Source: Phymatolithon calcareum | Lineage: Eukaryota; Rhodophyta; Florideophyceae; Hapalidiales | Reading direction: 5' to 3' | NCBI GenBank assembly: GCA_977006965.1 | Contig: OZ345361.1 | Span: forward strand, 2,170,001-2,234,000 | Length of the DNA: 64,000 bases | Part shown: positions 31,835-41,190 of the stretch, piece by piece | How the letters are laid out: each line of letters begins with the position of its first letter | Numbering within the stretch: the first letter of the stretch is position 1 | Position numbers and translations under genes: made by a program | The notes under the pieces: model-generated | What the model saw: only the letters and a program-made list of their open reading frames with translations | What the model was told of the DNA's origin: nothing | The model's database searches: none

Positions 31835-32731
31835 AATATTGGAGCGAAGGAACTACTCTTATAGTAAAAAGATTTCTTTTCGTGCTACCGGACTGTTGCA
31901 CTTAAACACTGTATTACGGTACCAAAAGAATGCGATGTCATTATTTCTGAGGGGCCTCCAAGCGGACCCTCATAAGATGGAAATAGTGACTCAGGAAGTT
32001 GCTTGAGCTCACAACTACAACTACAGTACACTGCCCGTGCCTTGTGTGCTATGCAAGACAGTGATCATCACGAAGTATTGCGGCCATCTACGCTCTCGTA
32101 GTAAGTTATTCGCCAGTCTATGCAACTAGTGCAAAGCCGCAAGTACCATCGATCTGCCTGTCATGGTATTCGTCGCACTCCTGTTGTCCCTAAACTTCTG
32201 CATCTTTTTTTCAAGACTTGGTTTATCATTCGAGCGCGCTGCACGCGTGGCATCGTCATCGCTAGATCCGCTGCAGCACTAGAAGGGCACTGCGCGCACT
32301 GCCTTCATGAACGCCGGTGGTTTGTCGTCGCTGCCTGTCACCAACGCGCTGATTCGCTGGCCCTCTTACTCAACTCTATGCATTTTACCAGTACGTTGAT
32401 AGTAGCTCCTGAGTGTCGATCGAGCGTTACAGAATGGACTTCCTTCAAGAGACAGGAACAACAGAAGGTTGGACTTAATCTGGAGGTAGCCTGTGGAAGG
32501 TCTCACATCTCTTCCACAACTGCCAGACAAGATCCTGTGTCTTGTCCTATATGTCAGGCCCATCCAAACAAATGACGTAAAGCAAAAAGCGCAGAGTAGA
32601 TAGTGTCTTAGCCAGCAATGGTTTACTGAAAACCGTACGTCGCTGCCAAAAGAATCCCAAGCAATCTGCACATCGCTTTGCCAGTTAGAATAAATCTAAA
32701 ATGGAGTAAGATCAATCCCCAGTCCCAAGCA
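31835..32731. other. Gene-free region 3' of CSN1
   Basis: A 151-codon open frame at 32120-32575 has no recognisable domain or composition of a real protein. Nothing else is supported. Confidence 0.45.
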
Positions 32732-34159
32732 TCATCCAGCGCCTCCCACACGGTCAAACGTCGAGTCTGCAATGGAGTTAATGCTGCCACCTCTCGGTCC
32801 AAGCGCCGATGTCGCTCTCGAAAGTGACGGCGCCGGCAGCATGAGTCCGTTCTTAACCATTGCCATGCGCAGTAACATTGCTTCCACGTCATTGAACGCC
32901 TCCTCGCCCTTTTCCAACGCTTCCTCCAAAGCCTGAGCCTGAGTCTGCTCCGACTTTCGATACAGTGCCCTCTTCTGGATATCGATCCGCGAATGAATAG
33001 CTCCAGACTCAATGAGCGAGCACAACTCCGCTTCAAGCTTCGGCCCACTAGTCTTAAACACTTTTTCCATTCTCAGAAGATCAACCGTCAAAAATGGACT
33101 TACGTACTGCACAAGCGCCTTCTGACGGATCATAGCATACAGACAATCGACGTGACCATCTTTGCCGACATACAAGTCCAGTCGGAGATCTGGTTTCAGT
33201 TTCTCCAGGGTATCTAGACAGCGCGTGTAGCGACTGGAGTAAAAGTCAGTAATGAGTTCACGAACATCAGGAACAAGCTCGAGAAGACCGCGGAACGCCT
33301 GATGGTCAATCACATGTCGACTGAGCTCCGGACGGGTGAACGTGGCGAGCGCGCAAAGGGCGCCAAGGGTGGCCACATCCTCGAGCGAAAGAGGGTCGCC
33401 AAAATGAGCCTGCAGAGCTGCGGTGCGTTCTTCGGAGGGGTCAGTGGCAACGGAGAGTAGTCGGTGTGCGGCATCCATGTAGCGACCGCGGACAAGCAGC
33501 GCGAGACCAGCGCAAGCACGAGCGAGAGCAAGTGTGGCATCAGCCGATTTGGGGGAGCCACCAGGAGAGGTAGAGGCAGGTACGCAAGCTGCAACGGAGG
33601 GGACGGCGTTGGCGGCGGTGGAGTCTGGTAAGGCGTGCTCAGCGAGATGATGGTAGTTATCGACATTTGAAAAATCGCCAGCTTCGATACTGACAACAAT
33701 TGTGCGAAAACAAACGTCGAGAGTATGTGCGGGAATGACGCAGTAATCGCGGGATTTTAGGTATTCGCCCCGTGCTTGTTGCAACTTTCCGCGCGAATGG
33801 AAAAAGTCACCGAGATCTGTGTGTGCCGTGCGCACGGCTTCCTTTGAATTCTGCTCCTTGATCTCCTCCAATTCACGACGGAGTTTGTCAAGCTCCTTGA
33901 CCGCCCACACGTCCTGGTCGTGAACCCATTGCTCGTCAAGGATGCTGAGGTCGCCGCCGCGACCGTCGAGCTGGATGAGGAGGGATTTGTACAGAACGGT
34001 GTCCTTTCCTTTTTTCGCCTCTGCTATGGCGAGACGGAGGGCATCGAGTTCGAGCGAGGGTGCAGAACAGGCAATGTGTTGGAGACGGAGGATCTTTGCG
34101 CGACCGCAATAGAGGCCTGCATAGGACTCAAGGTCTATGCTGGGACGCCCGTAGCTCAT
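32732..34159 (-). CDS. CSN1: COP9 signalosome subunit 1 (CSN1)
   Basis: An intronless 475-residue protein. The N-terminus (DLESYAGLYCGRAKILRLQHIA) is the diagnostic CSN1/GPS1 opening. TPR-like helices follow (AHTDLGDFFHSRGKLQQARGEY), then a PCI domain at about 270-425 with LCALATF, ELVPDVRELI, FYSSRYTRCLDTLEKLKPDL, RQKALVQYVSPF and the winged-helix part ALCSLIESGAIHSRID-like. CSN1 is a scaffold of the COP9 signalosome, which deneddylates cullin-RING ubiquitin ligases. RPN7 of the 26S proteasome is the nearest alternative, but the opening motif and C-terminal RPN7-type differences favour CSN1. The ATG at 34159 (MSYGRPSIDLESYAG) is preferred over an open extension of 35 codons upstream. It is divergent from the small spliced gene at 34692. 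Confidence 0.9.
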   Translation of the reverse strand: MSYGRPSIDLESYAGLYCGRAKILRLQHIACSAPSLELDALRLAIAEAKKGKDTVLYKSLLIQLDGRGGDLSILDEQWVHDQDVWAVKELDKLRRELEEIKEQNSKEAVRTAHTDLGDFFHSRGKLQQARGEYLKSRDYCVIPAHTLDVCFRTIVVSIEAGDFSNVDNYHHLAEHALPDSTAANAVPSVAACVPASTSPGGSPKSADATLALARACAGLALLVRGRYMDAAHRLLSVATDPSEERTAALQAHFGDPLSLEDVATLGALCALATFTRPELSRHVIDHQAFRGLLELVPDVRELITDFYSSRYTRCLDTLEKLKPDLRLDLYVGKDGHVDCLYAMIRQKALVQYVSPFLTVDLLRMEKVFKTSGPKLEAELCSLIESGAIHSRIDIQKRALYRKSEQTQAQALEEALEKGEEAFNDVEAMLLRMAMVKNGLMLPAPSLSRATSALGPRGGSINSIADSTFDRVGGAG

Positions 34160-34691
34160 GGTGGAGAGCGCGGGGAGGTTGAGGAAGTGGCGGTGGATGG
34201 ATATACAAGTTAAAGGTGACAGCACTTGAGTTTCGGCCGGCTCACGGATCAAATAAAAAGACACCTTGGAGTGCGGGAGGGATCAGAGTTGGGGCGAAGG
34301 GCCGTGAGTTGGCCACGTAAAAAATATTACACGTGCACACATCCAATGGGGCTGATCTGAGATGGTGGAATTTGGTTGGTGGGCAGAAATGTGTAAGCAA
34401 TTGGTCTCGGACGAATTCAGGTGGTATGATAGCTGCTCAATCCTATTCATTTTCGATTATTTTTGAATATTTTTATGACATCAGCGAGATTGCAAATTTT
34501 CGCGTGGCAAGTATCATACTGAACTGGACTTTTTGGTGAACAAAACGAGGATATAACGCAACCTACCTTGTATCCACAAGTGCCCATTTAAGAAGACGTG
34601 GAGCGCCTTTCTCGCTCGTCAGAGAAGTCATTCGCTGAAGACAAGGGTCTTAGTCGCCGTTGATAGAGAAAGCGCAACGCAGAGGATAACC
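34160..34691. promoter_or_regulatory. Shared upstream region of CSN1 and the 50-residue gene
   Basis: 532 bp between two divergent start codons, so it must hold both promoters. It has two TAT(G/C)ATA sites (about 34424 and 34512). No canonical TATA box can be placed with confidence. Confidence 0.45.
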
Positions 34692-34965
34692 ATGTCGTTC
34701 ACGAGTGCTATCAAGAACGCTATCAAGGTAAGTGGGGAGTGACTGACGTGCCTGTGGCTAGCCTTGCGCATTTTTTGGTCAAGATTTCCCGGTCTGGTCT
34801 GGTCTGTTCTGGGTATACTAACGAAGTGGTGGAATTGATTGCGCGCAGCGGGAGACGAACCAGAAAGTTTTCGGTCATCCAAACCCTGTTCAGCATGGGA
34901 AGAACAAGCTTAATCCCAAGTACCAGCTGAAGAAGAAGATCATTGACAAAATTCGCAAACTCTGA
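34692..34965 (+). CDS. Spliced 50-residue basic protein of unknown function
   Basis: Exon 1 (34692-34727) encodes MSFTSAIKNAIK. The intron is 34728-34848 (121 nt) with GTAAGT donor, TACTAAC branch point at 34815-34821 and CGCAG acceptor. Exon 2 (34849-34965) encodes RETNQKVFGHPNPVQHGKNK and 18 more residues ending KKIIDKIRKL. The product is strongly basic (15 K/R) and lacks acidic and hydrophobic stretches, so it may bind nucleic acid or a ribosome. Perfect splice signals in phase 0 and a clean frame on both sides make a real gene likely. I do not recognise the family. An open question is whether it is a small ribosomal or mitochondrial-type protein. Confidence 0.75.
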
Positions 34966-35450
34966 ATAGTGTGTCTTCCTCAACGCCCAAGTTGTCTGCA
35001 TCTGCCAGCCAGTCCTTCGCATCTCAGTTGTAATGTGAATAGTAAAGTACTGTAGTTTCGATGAGATAAATTTTAAAAACACGAACTGAAAAATGTGAAA
35101 AGAGAAAAACTGTCCGTCCTTGTTCTATAACTTCTGTACTGTAGTTAGCCGGTCGGCCGGCGTGCCATAGTATCGAAGAGTCGCCGTCCTCAACAAAAAG
35201 CTCGGCCAGCCAGCCCGCCAGCTTGCCAAGCGCACTGTTTTGGAAACCGGCAACTCGCAGCCCACGGCACTGGGGCCATCGTCGTCCAATACCCGACCGC
35301 CAAGTACCCCATCTCTTGCATCTCGCTCCCGGTCACCCACGGCAATTCCGCATCCACCTTCGCAAACAAAATCACCCTGCCCCTTCATTGCACGCTCTGT
35401 TTCTCACCGCCATCGGCGCATCGCGCTGCAGCGCTGAAGCGCATCCTGCA

Positions 35451-37139
35451 ATGCTCCCGCTTCCTCCACCGCCTATCGAGTACACCGCCCTCCAGTGGGA
35501 GCAAGTTCTCCCACCCACCAAATTGACTGCGCCCCGTTCCGCTGGCGGTGGTCCACTCGCGCTGCCTACTTACCGTCTCAATCTTCTTGCCGCGCACGGC
35601 GACCGTCTCTACCTGGTCGCTGAAGATGACGCCGTGTACTCGTACGCCCTACGTCGTGCAAATGGTCTCTCAGTGGAGCCCGTAACTGCATATGCTATCG
35701 TTCCGCCTACGCCTGTAAATAACATTCGTGTCGCCAACTTCACCGCACGTCACGGCGGTCCAGCCCTCCTCCTCGCCGGAGGTGATATGCATGCCCCCGC
35801 AGCCAACGGCTCCCTATCCGTTCTTCGCTTGCCGTGCTGCGATCCTCTGTCCGACTTGGATGCAGAGGAAGACGCCGCTATCACTGCCGAAACATTTTAT
35901 CTTACCGGGCTTAAAAGTGCTTGGGGATTAAGCGCCGATCCTGACTCAGGCCGCGTCGCGCTGTCTACAAACTCGCATTGTGCTGTCGTATTGCGCATGC
36001 CTGAAGTTGCCGACCCTGATAATTTCCCAGTATTCGCCTTTCCCCCGCTGGCGGGCACACATTTCGGCAACATTCCATGTGTGTCATTCTCACACACAGG
36101 TAATCTCCTCGGCTCTGCCTCTATTGATACAACCTTTGCCGTGTTCGCCGTCCACCCGGACCGTTCATATTTCCGCCGGATGCTGCAATCCCCTCAACGC
36201 AACCCCCATGACGACACCCCCGCCGAATGGTGCTGGGCATTAACCTGGATCTCTCCGCGCACCCCGCGTCCACTTCCCGCCCGGGACACTCCAGCACTTA
36301 TCGCACACCGCACCTCACCCGCCTCACGTCCGCTTGCCGCTGTATTGCGCGAAGCTCCGGTCGTGGGAGCCGCTGCTGCCCGCATTGCCAGCTTGCAGAT
36401 CACGGGTGAGCGTAGAACTACACGCAAACGGCGCCGAGTGCCAAGTCCACGACCGCCCCCTCCTGCACCTCCGTTATACGACGACACTGACGGACGCGTC
36501 GACCCGCTTAAACCTCATCGTTCAGATTACATCAATTCTCCACCGCCACCGCAGGCCTCTCCGAGTGGCGGCATTCGAAAAACACTAACATCACCACCGT
36601 CGGCGTTCGCGGCCGCGCGACGGGTCCGGCCAGGGGGTACGACCTGGTCGACAGCACGTGAGCCCGAGGACTCGTTATTTGTGATTGCGCGTGAGAGCTC
36701 GCTGAGTTTGCATCGAATGGTCGGACGTACAGCGTCTGTGGAAATCGACCGCGTTGACCCGTTTGTAGAGCGCAGAGGACGACACTCTCGCCTCAGTGAG
36801 GTTGTTGAAATTCCGGAAATTTCCGCATTGCTCGTCACGCAACAGTATAGTGGTGGTATTGCAGTGGTGCGAATAGTGCGTCGCGCTAATGCTGAAGGAG
36901 AGGTTGAAGACGCGCAGGCAGAAGCACATGAAAGTATCCGATATATGCTTGTGGTCGAAGGCATTATCGGGGGTGATCGGTCAGGTTGGATTGCGGGATC
37001 TTGCATCGTGAAGCGAGAAGTTGAACGCATGTCGCCTGTTTTCGAAGTTTTCATTATTTGGGCAGATGCTACCATTGAAGGATTTGAGATTTCAAGACGG
37101 CCTTGTCCCGTGACGGCAGCGTGGGCAGTTTGCATATAG
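35451..37139 (+). CDS. CRT10-like WD40-type protein
   Basis: An intronless 562-residue protein. Residues 60-260 show degenerate beta-propeller blades: NNIRVANF, ALLLAGGDMHA, SAWGLSADPDSGRVALSTNSH, then GNIPCVSFSHTGNLLGSASIDTT. The AWG...VALS.N and NIP.VSF motifs are those of fungal CRT10, a WD-repeat regulator of ribonucleotide reductase genes. Residues 330-430 are an arginine/proline-rich disordered insert with a possible nuclear signal (RKRRRVPSPRPPPP). The C-terminus returns to strand-rich sequence. The function in this organism is not known; nuclear scaffold or regulator is inference. The start at 35451 is the first in-frame ATG; the open sequence upstream has no ATG in frame. Confidence 0.65.
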   Translation: MLPLPPPPIEYTALQWEQVLPPTKLTAPRSAGGGPLALPTYRLNLLAAHGDRLYLVAEDDAVYSYALRRANGLSVEPVTAYAIVPPTPVNNIRVANFTARHGGPALLLAGGDMHAPAANGSLSVLRLPCCDPLSDLDAEEDAAITAETFYLTGLKSAWGLSADPDSGRVALSTNSHCAVVLRMPEVADPDNFPVFAFPPLAGTHFGNIPCVSFSHTGNLLGSASIDTTFAVFAVHPDRSYFRRMLQSPQRNPHDDTPAEWCWALTWISPRTPRPLPARDTPALIAHRTSPASRPLAAVLREAPVVGAAAARIASLQITGERRTTRKRRRVPSPRPPPPAPPLYDDTDGRVDPLKPHRSDYINSPPPPQASPSGGIRKTLTSPPSAFAAARRVRPGGTTWSTAREPEDSLFVIARESSLSLHRMVGRTASVEIDRVDPFVERRGRHSRLSEVVEIPEISALLVTQQYSGGIAVVRIVRRANAEGEVEDAQAEAHESIRYMLVVEGIIGGDRSGWIAGSCIVKREVERMSPVFEVFIIWADATIEGFEISRRPCPVTAAWAVCI

Positions 37140-37941
37140 GGAGAGTGCTCTCTTTATTGTATTAGAAATATTCTGTACCATATCTCGATTCTCTCTGAGG
37201 ACAGTAACACCGAGTGTTGTTGATGTAAACAGTTCGTGGAGGCGAAATCTACACACTGGCGTTTCTTCAATATCTGTCTGTTTTTGTGTCCCTATTGTCA
37301 GGTTGATGTCGTGAAAGGCTGAGTGTCTCAGAAGCAAAGTCAGCACCTGAACGAACATCGCGACAATCGAGCTTGGAGTTCATGGCACTCTTCGACTGAA
37401 GGGTAATTATCACTCTTAACGCATTGAGAATCCAAACCAATACTACAATTTTTATGCAGGACCTCATGATTGTCCTGTTTGGGAAATTGGCGTCATGGCG
37501 CACACGAATTGAACACTGGAAGCTTGATTTGATACCTGTTCGTAGCTCATCGGAGGCGCAGACTTGATCCTTTCATACAAGAAGATTAAGTCAGCCCTTT
37601 CTTCAAGATTATGAAGACAGAGCTAAACTTACAAAAATATGAAACAGAGAAAGGACGGAGATTGATCGAGAAGTGGGAAGAAGACGAGGGAATAGAAACC
37701 AAATTGTAAATGCAAAAAGTCATGTCACTAGAATCTAGATCTCTTTATACATTCGAAAGGACACCACCTTCGTCGCGCAAAACCGCACGTATACTTCCTG
37801 TATGTTTTTTGAGGCAAAGGAGCTGTGTTATGTGTTGAGTGCATAAGTAGCGCACGGATGGACACATTGCTCAGAAGTCAGATACCAGAGCTGGACGACT
37901 CCGATTGAAAGCCACAAGGGTTCTTACCAGGAATGGGATGT
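37140..37941. other. Convergent 3' gap
   Basis: 0.8 kb between the ends of two converging genes. No supported coding frame, RNA or repeat. Confidence 0.5.
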
Positions 37942-39603
37942 TTAGAGCCCTTTCTGTGAAGGGTTCGGCAATTGATTTGCTCCACCTTGGAAGGACCTGG
38001 AAACTTCATAGACCTTTTTCTGAGGAGCTGTGGACGATTGCTGAGCCCCGGCTTCATATTTCTTGGCGATGACCTTCACAGTCCGCGGCTTCGTTAGGTC
38101 GTCCCCATCGTTGCCCAACACAAGGTCATCTTGTTCCTCCAATGGCGTCTTCACCGCCGCATTATTGAAGCTCATCGACTTTTCCTTCGCGAAAGTCTCT
38201 TCCCCTTTTTCATCTTCAATCCCCAACGATTCATCCATCTCTTCAACCTTCCCGATCACCTTCGTCTGAGGACCGATATCAATACTCTCATTTCGAGACA
38301 CGCTCTTCTCCACCGGCTCTCCAGTCGAAGAATTTGAGTTCTGGTAACCAGTTGTGGTGGTTAATCGCTCTTCAGTAGAAACCGTTTTGACAGCAACGAC
38401 TTCGTCCAGGGACTGCGTTTTCTCCACTTGTTGGTTGTACTCAGGTATAGCACTTTCAATCAGGTGCTCTTTCAAAGAACGCGTCTTCTTAACCTCCTCG
38501 CCTTTGACAGGCGCAGACTTTTCAAGCTGCTGAGCAAGTACAGGGTCAATCTCAATATGTTGTTGGTTACTCGCAGACAGTGCCTTCTGCGTGCTTTCCT
38601 TCAAGGACTGAGTTTTGTGCAGGTGCTGCCTCTGTGATCTGCGAGCTTGCTCTGCTTCTGTAGGCACCAGAGATCGCGTTTTCGTGAATCTTAGTTTTCC
38701 GGATTGCTCAGCATCGGAAATGGTGGTAGTGACATCAGATTGTATTCCGCTACCTCCCTTTGGTATAGTCCGATTTCCAAAGGACGACGACATCTCCTGC
38801 AAATGATTTTCTCGTTGCTGTTCCGCCTCTTTGGCATCAGTGAAGACCTTGTGGTTCATTTGCAAATCTGTCTGAAACGGCACTTCCAAGTTCTTAATGT
38901 CCAAACTAGCCATCTCCACCTCTGCAGCTTTTGCAAAAGTTTGTGTCTCCTTGAGGCTTTCCACAAGCATCGTAACATGCTTCTCGTGACTCAGCCAGTA
39001 CGAAACAAGTGCGGCTTTGAAAACCACTGGATGCTTAGCGTATGTCTTCTTCTGCAAGGCAATCACCTCGGCCAGCAAGTTCTTGTAATTTTGGCGTTCC
39101 ACGTCCATCTTGAGCAAATTTCGCGTCTTCTTGGAAGCATCTGTCTGCTTCTTCTTTCGTTCCATGTGGTCAATCTTGGACTGGTAACGATCGGCCTCGG
39201 ATTTTGCTGAGACAAGTCGCTGGTGATAGGATTCGACCATTTCGATTTCACGGATGTAAACTGTAACCTGATGGTGAATGTTGTGGTAAGCATTCATGTC
39301 CGGGTTTGCCTTGCGGATGAAGTGGTCGTACATGCGTTGAGAGCCCTCCGCAAACTGAGAGGCAATGAGATGCATTTCATCACCAGGAGCTGGGTACGAC
39401 TCAGCGAAACGCTCGGAGAAGGTGCGCTGGGCCTGCATTTGCAAAACCCAGCCCTTGTTCGCATAGTCAAGCATGTCCGATGTGTACTTTAGTGCAGACT
39501 TGATTGTGGACAACCGCTGCTTGAGGTCAAGATACTCCGTATTTGCCGGCCCCTTGAGAGGCTGTTGGGCGAGCCCCACCGTGCGCTTGATTTGATGCAG
39601 CAT
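37942..39603 (-). CDS. BAR-domain protein with repeated KT(Q/R)SL motifs
   Basis: An intronless 553-residue protein. Residues 1-260 are helical with BAR-domain character: KYTSDMLDYANKGWVLQMQAQRTFSERFAESYP, then long charged helices (HQRLVSAKSEADRYQSKIDH, KKTRNLLKMDVERQNYKNLL) and AALVSYWLSHEKHV. BAR domains dimerise into curved membrane-binding coils and act in endocytosis or membrane shaping. The C-terminal 290 residues are disordered and carry a recurring (E/F)KT(Q/R)SL(K/D/V) motif at least four times (KTRSLVPTE, KTQSLKEST, KTRSLKEHL, KTQSLDEVV), a likely phosphosite or docking repeat. The ATG at 39603 (MLHQIKR) starts just before the BAR helices; an upstream in-frame ATG at 39756 would add 51 residues rich in proline. 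Confidence 0.7.
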   Translation of the reverse strand: MLHQIKRTVGLAQQPLKGPANTEYLDLKQRLSTIKSALKYTSDMLDYANKGWVLQMQAQRTFSERFAESYPAPGDEMHLIASQFAEGSQRMYDHFIRKANPDMNAYHNIHHQVTVYIREIEMVESYHQRLVSAKSEADRYQSKIDHMERKKKQTDASKKTRNLLKMDVERQNYKNLLAEVIALQKKTYAKHPVVFKAALVSYWLSHEKHVTMLVESLKETQTFAKAAEVEMASLDIKNLEVPFQTDLQMNHKVFTDAKEAEQQRENHLQEMSSSFGNRTIPKGGSGIQSDVTTTISDAEQSGKLRFTKTRSLVPTEAEQARRSQRQHLHKTQSLKESTQKALSASNQQHIEIDPVLAQQLEKSAPVKGEEVKKTRSLKEHLIESAIPEYNQQVEKTQSLDEVVAVKTVSTEERLTTTTGYQNSNSSTGEPVEKSVSRNESIDIGPQTKVIGKVEEMDESLGIEDEKGEETFAKEKSMSFNNAAVKTPLEEQDDLVLGNDGDDLTKPRTVKVIAKKYEAGAQQSSTAPQKKVYEVSRSFQGGANQLPNPSQKGL

Positions 39604-40233
39604 TGCGCAGTGGCAGACGATGGAATTTGCAACTCTGTCCCGCAGGATGCGGGTGTGAGTTGCACGGTTTGGTGGAGGCGGAGGAGTTTTGTAGTCGTTG
39701 GTGCATGCGGAAATAGGGTGAAGCGTTGGCCTGCTCCTAATCGGGGAAGAAGGCATGGGGGAATGATATTCCAAATCTCCAGAATTGTGGTGCCCAGCAG
39801 TTGCACGTTATGTCGCTCAGTTTGTTCCCGACATGGGCTTATCGTCGTGCATTATGGTTTGTAACTTTGAATAAGCGTACTTCTCCAGTCGAGGGGAGAT
39901 GCAACGATCATGATGTCGAAAATGGGTGCTGGATAGCTAGGGGATGCGCCATGTTTATTCATAAGATACCCGATTTGGAAGACCGCCTCTCTGAGGAGCG
40001 CGAGAATTTCAACTGGGACCTGCCTTCAACTGCGTTTACATTCCAAAACAGATATCCTCAATTTACGATTTTAAGCGCATTGACCGACTATACCGGATTG
40101 GGTCAAACCAGACCGAGAACAAATACCGGAACAGCACGCAATAGCTCGCCCTTTTCAGAATTTCAGGCTATTGCGTTGATCTCGGACGGAGGCACAACGT
40201 TCCAATTATAGATTTGCAAGGCTAGAATACTGT

Positions 40234-40285
40234 TCTTCTATTGCCTCGCATTGGGCGGCTGCCCAATGCGATGCAATAGAAGAAT
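40234..40285. repeat. 52-bp hairpin
   Basis: 24-nt arms (TTCTTCTATTGC..CGCATTGGGC and its complement) with two mismatches and a 4-nt loop GGCT. Confidence 0.85.
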
Positions 40286-40581
40286 TGTACCAGGGTACAG
40301 AGCCGCTTTTCTTACGCGTACGAAATATTGCTCTAGTAGAGCAACGAACAGCTTGCCGCAGACTCAACGTCTGGGTCAAAAGAGCAAGAGCTGGTTCACT
40401 TGCTCTACGGGCTGGTGACGTCATAAAGATTATGATAAACATGTGTAGCAAATGGCCGGTTTAGCCATACAATGATAATCTATGTAGGAAATGGTTGAAG
40501 GGTAGTATCACAGAAAATCTCATCACTGTGTATCATAAAGTTTCTTGAATGCAATAAGATTTGTCTCACCATGGCGAAACA

Positions 40582-40615
40582 CGACATTTCATGAAATAAT
40601 ATTTGAAATGTCGTT
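40582..40615. repeat. 34-bp hairpin
   Basis: 11-nt arms ACGACATTTCA and TGAAATGTCGT separated by 12 AT-rich bases. Confidence 0.8.
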
Positions 40616-41190
40616 ATTTTTTCCTCCAGTACAATAGAGATTACAGTCCCGGGACTGTAATTGCTGTTCGGAGGCTGTTGTTATACATTCTAATTTTTAA
40701 CCAGAGATTGCTTTTCCCATCATATTTTGTAAAAATAGAATCCGCTTTCAAAGCGTTGGCGTCGCATAGCCATCATGTCCAATCAGATCGAGCTTTGTCT
40801 TGCAACACATAGCGCAGAATGTTTCGAAAAAACACGAATTCTGACAGCACGCCTGTAAATATAATGAAGGTGCAACGTATGATCAAAATGTATACAGCAA
40901 TGCACGAATAAAAGCTTGAAATAATAAATGAAATTCAAAATCAGTGCCATGTAAAATACACGTGTACAAGTGTTCTTCCTGGTAAGCCGTACTATGGGTC
41001 AGCCGTGAAAACATTCGTAAATTCCCCAGTGCCATTCCGACTTTCCCCCCGCTGGATATCGCCACGGTTTCCTTTTCGGGCAACGAAACACCCACCGCCT
41101 CGCCACCTACCCTGCATGCAACGACGCTCGTCTTCCGCACCCTTCGCCGCTCTTCCGCGCGCTACGAAAGGGTAGCTCACTTTCCGCACC

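Larger units (their letters stand above)
39604..41190. other. Divergent intergenic region with two hairpins
   Basis: 1.6 kb between divergent genes; both promoters lie here. It contains the hairpins at 40234-40285 and 40582-40615. A short sequence CACCATGGCGAAACAC at 40570-40585 recurs exactly at the start codon of the next gene (41188-41203). Confidence 0.5.

Noticed and set aside
36527-37135. 202-codon antisense frame in the CRT10-like gene
   Set aside because: Shadow of a GC-rich coding sequence.
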